Of a DNA stretch of 13,539 bases, positions 1 to 6,615 are shown in pieces. Positions within the stretch are counted from its first letter, which is position 1, and each line of letters begins with the position of its first letter. Under the pieces are notes generated by a model. It was given only the letters and a program-made list of their open reading frames with translations, ran no database searches and was not told the DNA's origin. The DNA lies in the NCBI GenBank assembly GCA_017940085.1, contig JAGAZK010000032.1, positions 1-13,539 on the forward strand, written 5' to 3'. The position numbers and the translations under genes are program-made. Source of the stretch: Campylobacter sp. (GTDB taxonomy: Bacteria; Campylobacterota; Campylobacteria; Campylobacterales; Campylobacteraceae).

Positions 1-277
1 CTTTTAGAGATATTTTTATAAGCACCATTTCTCTCACAACAAACTCACCACTATCAATTACTTTGTAAGTTGGTATCAATTTATGGAGTTGTTTGATGAT
101 TTGTTCCATCACTTTTGCATCACCACTTGTTACGATCGTAACTCTAGAAAATTCACTCTCAGGCACAGGAGCAACAGTAAGAGAGTCAATATTGTATCCA
201 CGACCAGAAAAAAGCCCAGAAATTCGGCTCAAAACCCCATGTTCATTTAAAACAATTACAGATAAAACTCTTCTCAT
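1..277 (-). CDS. ilvH: Acetolactate synthase small (regulatory) subunit, N-terminal part, cut by window edge
   Basis: Regulatory subunit of acetohydroxyacid synthase, which makes acetolactate/acetohydroxybutyrate for valine, leucine and isoleucine synthesis and gives valine feedback inhibition. The first 92 codons are visible, starting MRRVLSVIVLNEHGVLSR, and they align along their length with E. coli IlvH as I recall it (ACT domain, then the KQLHKL segment). Asn11, Gly14 and Asn29, the positions tied to valine binding in E. coli IlvH, are present, so feedback control is inferred to be intact. The ATG lies 3 bp after the ilvI stop, with a GGAG ribosome site inside the end of ilvI, so the pair is translationally linked and the subunits are probably made together. 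The C-terminal third lies beyond base 1. Confidence 0.95.
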   Translation of the reverse strand, partial: MRRVLSVIVLNEHGVLSRISGLFSGRGYNIDSLTVAPVPESEFSRVTIVTSGDAKVMEQIIKQLHKLIPTYKVIDSGEFVVREMVLIKISLK

Positions 278-280
278 TTC

Positions 281-1966
281 TTACTCCAACATCATATTAT
301 AAATAGCAGCACCAGCTGGAACCATAGGTAATACATTTTCAAATCTATCAACTTTGACTTCAATTACGCTTGTTTTATCACTAGCAAGTGCTTTTTTGAG
401 TGCTTTTTTAAACTCATCTTTAGTGCTAACACTAAATCCTAAAGCCCCAAAACCTTCTGCAATCTTGGCAAAATCAGGCTGAGAGCTAAGATCGGTTTGA
501 GAATATCTTTTTTCATAAAATGAAGTTTGCCATTGGCGAACCATTCCTAAGAAATTGTTATTCATAACTATATTTATTACTCTTTTGTTTGTAGCTTTTA
601 GTGTCATCAATTCTTGTATATTCATCAAAAATCCACCATCCCCACTAAATGCGACAACTGGTGTTTTTTTGTCATCACAAGTATGACTAGCTCCTTGTGC
701 AGCAGGAAGTCCAAATCCCATTGTCCCGAGTCCGCCACTTGTCAAAAGCTGTCTAGGGCGATTAAATGGATAAAATTGCGCTACCCACATTTGGTGTTGG
801 CCGACATCTGTAGCGATTATCGCTTCATCTCCTACGATTTTGGCAGTTTCGCTTACTACCCATTGTGGTTTGATGACTTTTGCATTATCTTTAAAGCCGA
901 GCGGGTGGAGTTTTTTGAATATCTCAATTTGATTTCGCCAATCTTTGAAATTGTCATTTTGGACCAAAAGTTTGGCATTTATATCGGTTACTACGCTTTT
1001 GAGATCGCCAACTATTGGATAATCCACGCTTACTATTTTGCCAATACTGCTTGGATCTATATCTACATGAATTACTTTTGCATTTTTGGCAAATTCATTT
1101 AAATTTCCAGTAACTCTATCATCAAATCTAGCACCAAAGCAAATTATCAAATCAGTTTGGCTAAGAGCCATATTTGCAGCGTAACTGCCGTGCATCCCGA
1201 CCATTCCTAAGCTTAATGGATCTTTGCTATCAATAACTCCGAGTGCCATTAAAGTCATAATAGCTGGAATTTTGTTGTTTTTAATAAATTTTCTAATTTC
1301 TTCACTAGCTCCAGAGCTAACAGCCCCGCCACCTATATAAACTATAGGTTTTTGTGAGTTTTTGATAGCTTCACAAGCTTTTTTGATTTGATAAGCATGT
1401 CCTTTAATAGTAGGCTTATAAGTTGGCATATTGATTTCTTTTGGATATTCAAAATTAGCAACTGCGGCTGTGATGTCTTTTGGAATATCTATATGCACAG
1501 GACCTGGTCTGCCTGATCTTGCGATATAAAAAGCTTCTTTTAGGATTCTTGGGAGTTCATTTATGTCTTTTACCAAATAATTATGCTTCACGCAAGGTCT
1601 TGAAATACCCACAGCATCGATTTCTTGAAATGCGTCAGAGCCGATAAGTGGAGTGCCTACTTGGGCTGAAATTAAAATAAGCGGAATAGAATCAGCATAA
1701 GCTGTAGCTATGCCCGTAACTGCATTTGTAAATCCTGGACCACTAGTTACTAAGGCTACACCGACTTTGCCACTAGCTCTAGCATATCCGTCAGCCGCAT
1801 GAACAGCTGCTTGTTCGTGGCGTGTGAGAATGTGAGTAAATTTGTTTTGTTTGTATATCTCATCATAAATATTTAACGCCGCTCCGCCCGGATAGCCAAA
1901 AACGACATTTACGCCTTCTAAATTTAAAGCCTCAATAATCATCTGTGAGCCGTTTAGTTTCTTCAT
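281..1966 (-). CDS. ilvI: Acetolactate synthase large (catalytic) subunit
   Basis: ThDP-dependent catalytic subunit of acetohydroxyacid synthase, condensing pyruvate with pyruvate or 2-oxobutyrate as the first common step of branched-chain amino acid synthesis; cytosolic. The 561 residues are close to the family length (E. coli IlvI 574). The N-terminal pyrimidine-binding domain has the catalytic glutamate in HEQAAVHAADGYARASG (Glu51) followed by SGPGFTN. A central FAD/NAD-like domain follows, then the ThDP/metal motif GDGGF at about residue 442 ending in NN near residue 470, and MVRQWQ. The ATG has an AGGTAGAG-type ribosome site. It is the first gene of an ilvI-ilvH unit with its own promoter. 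The name ilvI rather than ilvB follows from pairing with an IlvH-type subunit. Confidence 0.96.
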   Translation of the reverse strand: MKKLNGSQMIIEALNLEGVNVVFGYPGGAALNIYDEIYKQNKFTHILTRHEQAAVHAADGYARASGKVGVALVTSGPGFTNAVTGIATAYADSIPLILISAQVGTPLIGSDAFQEIDAVGISRPCVKHNYLVKDINELPRILKEAFYIARSGRPGPVHIDIPKDITAAVANFEYPKEINMPTYKPTIKGHAYQIKKACEAIKNSQKPIVYIGGGAVSSGASEEIRKFIKNNKIPAIMTLMALGVIDSKDPLSLGMVGMHGSYAANMALSQTDLIICFGARFDDRVTGNLNEFAKNAKVIHVDIDPSSIGKIVSVDYPIVGDLKSVVTDINAKLLVQNDNFKDWRNQIEIFKKLHPLGFKDNAKVIKPQWVVSETAKIVGDEAIIATDVGQHQMWVAQFYPFNRPRQLLTSGGLGTMGFGLPAAQGASHTCDDKKTPVVAFSGDGGFLMNIQELMTLKATNKRVINIVMNNNFLGMVRQWQTSFYEKRYSQTDLSSQPDFAKIAEGFGALGFSVSTKDEFKKALKKALASDKTSVIEVKVDRFENVLPMVPAGAAIYNMMLE

Positions 1967-1995
1967 AAACTCTACCTTTTATAAAAAATTCTAAG

Positions 1996-2001
1996 ATTAT
2001 A
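1996..2001 (-). promoter_or_regulatory. -10 element of the ilvIH promoter
   Basis: A perfect TATAAT on the minus strand lies about 30 bp before the ilvI ATG, which puts the transcript start roughly at 1989 with a leader of about 23 nt. The -35 area is only AT/T-rich, as is usual for sigma-70 promoters in Campylobacter. The leader is too short for a peptide attenuator. I found no regulator site. Confidence 0.65.
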
Positions 2002-2166
2002 TCAATTTTTTAGTTAAGTTTGATTAAATCCCACAAAACAAGGGCAAAAAATCAAATTTATTCTAAATTTGTGAAGTTATTACTCAAATTTGATTAAATT
2101 CACACTAAATTTGGCTTAAATTTACAATAAATCATTTTAAAATTTGCAGAAATTTATACATAAAAG

Positions 2167-2198
2167 TTTGTGTGTAAATTTGCAAATTTACACACAAA
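2167..2198 (-). terminator. Perfect 16-bp inverted repeat after the outer-membrane protein gene
   Basis: TTTGTGTGTAAATTTG is followed at once by its exact reverse complement, with no spacer, 5 nt past the stop codon of the barrel gene. On the minus strand the stem is preceded by a T8 tract and followed by CTTTTATG, a modest U-rich tail. A terminator role is inferred from position. A dyad this perfect and gapless could also be a protein-binding site. It contains AAATTTGCAAATTT at its centre. Confidence 0.6.
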
Positions 2199-2203
2199 AA
2201 AAA

Positions 2204-3154
2204 TTAAAATTTAATAATTAATCCTGCGTTTGCAGCACCGCCTCTGGCTTTGCCTATATAGGCTTTGCCGCCTATATCAAACGCTGTTGATTTCGAAAGA
2301 TTTATTCTCCAGCCCAAATCTCCTACCACAGTCCCACCTTCTAAATGTGGTCTTGGAGCTTCGTTTGGACCTATATTAACTTGTGCTTTGTTGGCAAATT
2401 CGTATTGGAAAGCAGCTCCTGCGTAAAATAAGCCTCTGTCTTTATTAAATCCGCTTCTTAAAGCCTTGTTGAATTCAAATCCAGCTTTTAATCTATGAGA
2501 GCTTAGCGAGTGAAATTTAATCGCATCACCATTAAAAGAAATCGTCTCATCAGAATCTACTAATGAAAACAAATATTTCGCATACAAATCAAAATGTGCG
2601 GTTTTGGTAAAATCAAATATTTTCCCACCACCTAAATCAACAGCATAATAATTTGAGCTTGTATCAAATGCTTCTGAAGTAGTTTTGCTTTCGTGATCTG
2701 TTTTGATTTTGCCCATGTGAAAACTTGCGTTTGTGTAGTATTTTTCATCTGAAATATATTTTGCAAAAATTGCTCCGCCCATTAATGACGAATTGCCTTT
2801 GGCTTCTGTATTTCCTACTTTGCTATCAAATCTAGAATAACCATACTCAAAAGCAAGTCCAAAACTCAAATCATCAAAACTCTTACCAAGACCTAAATTT
2901 GCATTTGCACCTTTGTGATTGATATGTGAGCCAGAATTTAGTTTCAAGACACTTCCACCACCGTTTGCAAAAATTTCCCAATCATCTGAGCGTTTAAAGG
3001 TTGTAATTACTCTATCGCTTAGTAAATCTTGAGTTAAATTTACTAATTGACTTTGGTCAAGTCTAGTTTCTGCTATAGATTTATTGGCATCTCCAAGTGC
3101 TAAATTTGGTGCGATTATCACAGCAGCGGCTATAAGACTAAATTTAATTTTCAT
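2204..3154 (-). CDS. Outer-membrane beta-barrel protein, autotransporter-domain-like, no passenger
   Basis: Predicted secreted outer-membrane protein of 316 residues. Residues 1-21 form a signal peptide (MKIKF, hydrophobic core, likely cut after ALG). Residues 22-55 are a short polar linker. From about residue 58 the sequence alternates polar and hydrophobic residues with many aromatic and glycine positions (WEIFANGGGS, SFGLAFEYGYSRFDS, YYAVDLGGGK, FDLYAKYLFS, RLKAGFEF). It ends in AGLIIKF; a terminal Phe is the usual recognition end for outer-membrane barrel assembly. The pattern fits the beta-domain of type V autotransporters, but there is no passenger domain upstream. It could be a stand-alone barrel, a relic of a larger autotransporter, or another porin-like barrel; substrate or function is unknown. 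It is monocistronic, between the dcuA terminator and a palindrome of its own. Confidence 0.8.
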   Translation of the reverse strand: MKIKFSLIAAAVIIAPNLALGDANKSIAETRLDQSQLVNLTQDLLSDRVITTFKRSDDWEIFANGGGSVLKLNSGSHINHKGANANLGLGKSFDDLSFGLAFEYGYSRFDSKVGNTEAKGNSSLMGGAIFAKYISDEKYYTNASFHMGKIKTDHESKTTSEAFDTSSNYYAVDLGGGKIFDFTKTAHFDLYAKYLFSLVDSDETISFNGDAIKFHSLSSHRLKAGFEFNKALRSGFNKDRGLFYAGAAFQYEFANKAQVNIGPNEAPRPHLEGGTVVGDLGWRINLSKSTAFDIGGKAYIGKARGGAANAGLIIKF

Positions 3155-3186
3155 TTTGCTTCCTTTTTTAGAAATACTTAGCTTGT

Positions 3187-3194
3187 ATATTATC
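3187..3194 (-). promoter_or_regulatory. Probable -10 region of the outer-membrane protein gene
   Basis: On the minus strand GATAATAT lies about 33-40 bp before the ATG, and no other TATAAT-like word is better placed. The gene has a strong ribosome site, AAGGAAG, 4 nt before the ATG. Since a strong hairpin closes dcuA just upstream, this gene probably needs its own promoter. Confidence 0.45.
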
Positions 3195-3252
3195 TAAATT
3201 TGACTTATTTAATATTTAAGTTTGAATTAAAAATCTTTTTTTATTATTGAAT

Positions 3253-3284
3253 AAATTTATCCGCCCTTTTGGGCGGATAAATTT
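3253..3284 (-). terminator. Strong intrinsic terminator of dcuA
   Basis: AAATTTATCCGCCC, loop TTTT, then the exact complement: a 14-bp stem with a GC-rich top. It begins at the last base of the dcuA stop codon. The downstream tract on the minus strand is AT-rich (ATTCAATAAT) rather than a pure U-run, but the base of the stem is itself AAATTT. It is the only GC-rich stem-loop of this kind that I noticed in the window. Confidence 0.82.
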
Positions 3285-4624
3285 TATAAAAATACTGGTG
3301 CTACAATAAAGCCAAATGCGACTGAAAACGCAATAGCCAAAGCTCCTGGGACTAAAAATGGGTGGTTGAAAATATACTGACCAATTCTAGTCGAGCCTGT
3401 GTCGTCCATTTGAACTGCACCAAGTAGCGTTGGATATGTAGGAAGCACGAACAAAGCAGAAACTGCAGGGAAAGAAGCCACAACTATATAAGCTAGATCT
3501 GGATTTTCTTTGAGTGCAAGGGCTGCAATAACTGTCGGAATAATCGCTTTCGCAGTAGCAGCTTGTGAATAAAGCAATGCACTAGCAAAAAATAAAATCA
3601 CAGCCAAAAGTCCTGGGTATTGCTCAATCACGCTAGATGAAAATGTTTTAATCGCATCAACATGATTTGATACAAAAGTATCTCCAAGCCACGCCACACC
3701 CAAAACACACACGCAAGCGTTCATTCCGCTTTTAAATGTGCTTGTGCTATAAAGTTTGCTCACATCAATTTTGCACACCAAAACAATAATTGCAGCAATT
3801 GTAAGCATAAAGCTCATAATCGCTCCGTCTCTTGGTAATTTGACATTTTCTATAAGTCCTACACTCGGGCTAATTGCAGTTGCATACAAAACCACAGCCA
3901 AAACACCAAGTATAAAAATCAAAACAGAAGTTTTTGCTTGTTTTGGAAGCTCTTCATAACTAACTTCAGCTACAGGTTTTACTTCGCCGTTTGCTACTCT
4001 TTTGATATAAACAGGATCTTTTTCAAGATCAAGTTTAGCAAATTTAGAGACTATAAACGCAGTTACCATACAACCCAAAAAGCTAGTTGGTATCCAAATT
4101 GCCAAAAGCAAAGGATAGCTAATGCCAAGTCCGCCAAGTGCAAGATCCCCAGCCATAAATACAACTGCAGCTGAAACTGGACTTGCTGTGATTGCGATTT
4201 GAGACGCTGGAACAGCAATTGAGAGCGGGACTGCTGGACGGATTTTTTGACCTTTTGCGACTTCTACAATAACAGGTATCATTGAAAACGCAGTATGTCC
4301 AGTCCCTGCTAGAATAGTAAGAAAATAAGTAACTGTCGGAGCAAGATAGTTGATATATTTTGGATTGCTCCTTAGTATTTTTTCAGCCACTTGAACTAAA
4401 TAATCAAGTCCTCTTGATACTTGAAGTGCTGTAATGCACGCAATTACAGACATAATAATCAAAATTACATCCCAAGGGATTTGACCAGCTTTAAGCCCCA
4501 AACATAAGGTTAGCACCACCACGCCAAGACCACCTGTATAGCCAATAGCCATACCGCCAAGACGAACACCTAAGAAAATCGCACCCAAAAGCACGATAAT
4601 TTCTAAAATCAAATGTAGATCCAT
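3284..4624 (-). CDS. dcuA: Anaerobic C4-dicarboxylate transporter DcuA
   Basis: Inner-membrane carrier of the Dcu family that exchanges or takes up aspartate, fumarate, malate and succinate, supporting fumarate respiration and aspartate use. The 446 residues are almost entirely hydrophobic segments (about ten or more helices). The match is to E. coli DcuA rather than DcuB: GVRLGGMAIGYTGGLGVVVL near the N-terminus, NPKYI..LAPTVTYFLTILAGTG, ASPVSAAVV, VLGVAWLGDTFVSNH, FFASALLYSQAATAKA, LPTYPTLLGAVQMDDTG and RIGQYIFNHPF. The start has an AAAGGAAA ribosome site 3 nt before the ATG. It follows aspA, as in Campylobacter jejuni, but across a 369-bp spacer with structured DNA, so the two may be less tightly co-expressed here. 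Confidence 0.96.
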   Translation of the reverse strand: MDLHLILEIIVLLGAIFLGVRLGGMAIGYTGGLGVVVLTLCLGLKAGQIPWDVILIIMSVIACITALQVSRGLDYLVQVAEKILRSNPKYINYLAPTVTYFLTILAGTGHTAFSMIPVIVEVAKGQKIRPAVPLSIAVPASQIAITASPVSAAVVFMAGDLALGGLGISYPLLLAIWIPTSFLGCMVTAFIVSKFAKLDLEKDPVYIKRVANGEVKPVAEVSYEELPKQAKTSVLIFILGVLAVVLYATAISPSVGLIENVKLPRDGAIMSFMLTIAAIIVLVCKIDVSKLYSTSTFKSGMNACVCVLGVAWLGDTFVSNHVDAIKTFSSSVIEQYPGLLAVILFFASALLYSQAATAKAIIPTVIAALALKENPDLAYIVVASFPAVSALFVLPTYPTLLGAVQMDDTGSTRIGQYIFNHPFLVPGALAIAFSVAFGFIVAPVFL

Positions 4625-4640
4625 AAATTTCCTTTCAAAA

Positions 4641-4654
4641 CCGCAAATTTGCGG
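4641..4654. promoter_or_regulatory. Perfect 14-bp palindrome just upstream of dcuA
   Basis: CCGCAAATTTGCGG is a gapless perfect palindrome 17-30 bp before the dcuA start codon, just ahead of the ribosome site. The position suits an operator or a small hairpin that could affect ribosome access. It shares the GCAAATTTGC core with the palindrome at 2167-2198 and the hairpin at 4730-4758. No known regulator is recognised. Confidence 0.45.
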
Positions 4655-4729
4655 AATTTAATTTAAATTTGTTGATTAAATTTATTTGCATTGCAAAATC
4701 ATAAAATTTAATCAAATTTAGCCCAAATT

Positions 4730-4758
4730 TACGGCAAATTTGAACTAAATTTGCCGTA
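4730..4758. repeat. 12-bp stem inverted repeat in the aspA-dcuA spacer
   Basis: TACGGCAAATTT, five-base loop GAACT, then the exact complement. On the minus strand the following bases are AATTTGGG, not a U-run, so it is not a typical terminator. It could be a leader hairpin of dcuA, an mRNA processing or stability element between aspA and dcuA, or a binding site. Confidence 0.55.
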
Positions 4759-4864
4759 TTTGTGAGTAAATTTAATTTATAAAAAACCAAATTTCGCCAA
4801 AAATTTAAACAAAAACCAAAAAACAAAACTTTTTTAATTTTTGAGATAAAAATATTTCTCAAAT

Positions 4865-4994
4865 ATTGATTTTCTTGATTTTTAGAATATTTTTGGCGTT
4901 GTGTAGGTTTTGCGAAATGAGACATACTTGATTGTATGTCGCAATGAAGCAAAATCAAATCTCGCCAAAAATAACTAAAAAGCGAAAAATCAAT
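4865..4994. repeat. 130-bp imperfect palindrome abutting the aspA stop codon
   Basis: The two halves match as nested inverted repeats. From outside in they are ATTGATTTT (4865-4873) with 4986-4994; TTTTAG (4880-4885) with 4975-4980; TATTTTTGGCG (4888-4898) with 4963-4973, exact; TTTTGC (4908-4913) with 4949-4954; and GACATAC (4921-4927) with 4934-4940, around the loop TTGATT. Short unpaired stretches lie between the arms. One end coincides with the first base of the aspA stop codon on the plus strand. Such a long hairpin could end or protect aspA mRNA, or be a small non-autonomous mobile (MITE-like) repeat. I cannot test copy number here, and I see no clear flanking target-site duplication. 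Confidence 0.65.
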
Positions 4995-6427
4995 CATTTT
5001 TTTGCTGCTTTAACTTTTTTCGTATCTTCTTTAGTCATATGCGGATTAAGCATTTTATCAGGTCTTAAAATATCATTGATTTGAGCTTGAGTTAAAAGCT
5101 TTCTTTTGATAGCGATCTCTGATACACTTTTTCCACTTTCAAGTGCTTCTTTGGCAATACTTGCACTATTTTCGTATCCGATATATGGATTAAATGCAGT
5201 AACAATACCAATCGAATTATAAACGAAATTTTTGCAAATTTCTTCGTTGGCTGTGATACCATCTACGCATTTTGTCGCCAAAGTGCGGCAAGCTCGTTTG
5301 AGCATAGCTATTGAATTAAACAAACTATAAGCGACCACTGGCTCAAATACATTTAATTGAAGTTGTCCGCCCTCGCAAGCTAGAGTTACTGTAATGTCAT
5401 TGCCAATTACAGCGTAGCATACTTGATTTACCACTTCTGGGATTACTGGATTTACTTTGCCCGGCATTATTGAGCTACCTGGCTGCATTTTTGGTAAATT
5501 TATTTCATTTAAGCCACATCTTGGACCGCTTGAAAGAAGTCTTAGGTCATTGCAAATTTTGCTAAGTTTGGTGCAAACTCTTTTTAATACGCCTGAAATT
5601 TGCACATAAGCACCAGTATCTTGAGTGGCTTCTATAAGATCACCTGCTGTGATAAATGGTCTGCCTGTTACTTCTTGGAGTTTTTTCTCTACTACTTTTG
5701 GATAATCTGGGTGAGTATTAATACCAGTGCCAATTGCTGTGCCACCAAGATTTATTTCTCTCACTAAACTTCTTGCTTCGCCTACTCTTTCTATATCTTC
5801 GCCAAGCATTACAGCAAAAGTTCTAAATTCTTGTCCCAAAGTCATAGGAACAGCGTCTTGAAGCTGAGTGCGACCCATTTTTAGGACATCTTTAAATTCT
5901 TTTGATTTATTTGAAAAGCTATCTCTTAAAACTAGCATTTCACCCATCAACTCACTAAGTCTTTCAAACAAAGCAACTCTAAGAGCTGTAGGATATGCGT
6001 CATTTGTGCTTTGGGATAAATTTACATGATCATTTGGGTGGCAATATTGATATTCGCCTTTTTTATGACCCAAAATCTCCAAAGCGACATTGGCAATAAC
6101 TTCATTTGCATTCATATTTGTGCTTGTTCCTGCTCCGCCTTGTATCATATCAACGACAAATTGATCGTTGTATTTACCAGCTGCTACTTTATCGCAAGCC
6201 AAACAAATCGCATTTTTGATTTTTTCATCAAGCAAACCAAGCTCGTAATTTGCTAATGCTGCAGCTTTTTTGACTTGTGCTAAAGCTCTGATGAAATGCG
6301 GGAAATTTGACAATTTTTCGTGTGTAATGTCAAAATTTTCAACAGCCCTAAAAGTTTGGACACCATAATACACATCATCAGCGATTTCTAATTCGCCGAT
6401 AAAATCGTGTTCTTTGCGTTTGGCCAT
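4994..6427 (-). CDS. aspA: Aspartate ammonia-lyase (aspartase)
   Basis: Converts L-aspartate to fumarate and ammonia; in Campylobacter this feeds amino-acid catabolism and supplies fumarate as electron acceptor. It is a cytosolic tetramer of the fumarase/aspartase superfamily. The 477 residues match the family (E. coli AspA 478). Visible motifs are TSTNMNAN (101-108), HVNLSQSTND (134-143) and the catalytic SS-loop signature GSSIMPGKVNP (317-327), which carries the catalytic serine. Aspartase rather than fumarase C is chosen from length, the MAKRKEHDFIGELEIADDVYYGVQT start and the dcuA neighbour. The ATG has a good AAGGAG site (6433-6438). It ends in a lysine-rich tail; the TGA lies at the edge of a large palindrome. 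Confidence 0.95.
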   Translation of the reverse strand: MAKRKEHDFIGELEIADDVYYGVQTFRAVENFDITHEKLSNFPHFIRALAQVKKAAALANYELGLLDEKIKNAICLACDKVAAGKYNDQFVVDMIQGGAGTSTNMNANEVIANVALEILGHKKGEYQYCHPNDHVNLSQSTNDAYPTALRVALFERLSELMGEMLVLRDSFSNKSKEFKDVLKMGRTQLQDAVPMTLGQEFRTFAVMLGEDIERVGEARSLVREINLGGTAIGTGINTHPDYPKVVEKKLQEVTGRPFITAGDLIEATQDTGAYVQISGVLKRVCTKLSKICNDLRLLSSGPRCGLNEINLPKMQPGSSIMPGKVNPVIPEVVNQVCYAVIGNDITVTLACEGGQLQLNVFEPVVAYSLFNSIAMLKRACRTLATKCVDGITANEEICKNFVYNSIGIVTAFNPYIGYENSASIAKEALESGKSVSEIAIKRKLLTQAQINDILRPDKMLNPHMTKEDTKKVKAAKK

Positions 6428-6455
6428 AATTTCTCCTTATAAAAAAGTTATCGTT

Positions 6456-6461
6456 ATTATA
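6456..6461 (-). promoter_or_regulatory. -10 element of the aspA promoter
   Basis: A perfect TATAAT on the minus strand, in the context GGTATATAATAACG, 29-34 bp before the aspA ATG, gives a leader of about 20 nt. There is no clear -35 box, only AT-rich sequence; farther upstream lie T13 and T7 runs. The 188-bp gap to the glycosylase gene has no GC-containing terminator, only an AT-only inverted repeat (AATTTTA-TAT-TAAAATT, 6563-6579), so read-through from upstream is possible. Confidence 0.65.
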
Positions 6462-6495
6462 TACCTATTTAAATTATATTAACTTTAAGTTTTTT

Positions 6496-6516
6496 AAAAA
6501 AAAAAAAACAAAAAAA
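6496..6516. repeat. A13-C-A7 homopolymer tract upstream of aspA
   Basis: Thirteen A, one C, then seven A on the plus strand (T-tracts on the aspA strand), about 47-67 bp upstream of the inferred aspA transcript start. It could act as an UP-element-like or bent-DNA promoter helper. As the longest homopolymer noticed in the window, it may vary in length by slippage. Confidence 0.6.
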
Positions 6517-6615
6517 GTATTGAAAAATCGGTATATTATGGATATTTCATATTTTGTGGTGAAATTTTATATTAAAATTATTTAATTAATAAATTTATTT
6601 AAGATAAATTTAAAT

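Larger units (their letters stand above)
4625..4864. repeat. AAATTT-dense spacer forming the dcuA upstream region
   Basis: This stretch of about 240 bp has no credible gene. By hand I count 12 copies of AAATTT between 4621 and 4810, mostly as CAAATTT, TAAATTT or AAATTTG, many times more than AT content predicts. It should contain the dcuA promoter if dcuA is transcribed separately: TATAAAT on the minus strand near 4775-4781 is the best -10-like word, which would give a leader of about 145 nt holding the hairpin at 4730-4758. This is weak evidence. Confidence 0.5.

Noticed and set aside
93..302. Plus-strand open frames opposite ilvH, ilvI, dcuA, aspA, the ATPase, mfd and the peptidase (for example 93-302, 614-1102, 8975-9295).
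   Set aside because: All lie antisense to well-supported genes, lack family likeness and plausible ribosome sites, and are expected as shadows in this AT-rich DNA.
1967..2203. Possible leader-peptide attenuator or T-box upstream of ilvI.
   Set aside because: The inferred transcript leader is only about 23 nt, and the one strong hairpin (2167-2198) lies upstream of the promoter beside the preceding gene's stop. No run of branched-chain codons is seen.
4635..4997. A 120-codon minus-strand open frame after aspA, with its ATG overlapping the aspA TGA by 4 bp.
   Set aside because: It is made of the palindrome plus AAATTT-rich spacer, so its residues (repeated KF, NL, LN) reflect the repeats; it has no domain, no convincing ribosome site and covers the dcuA upstream region. 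The ATGA overlap looks tempting but is best seen as chance. A hit to conserved proteins rather than repeat copies would reopen it.
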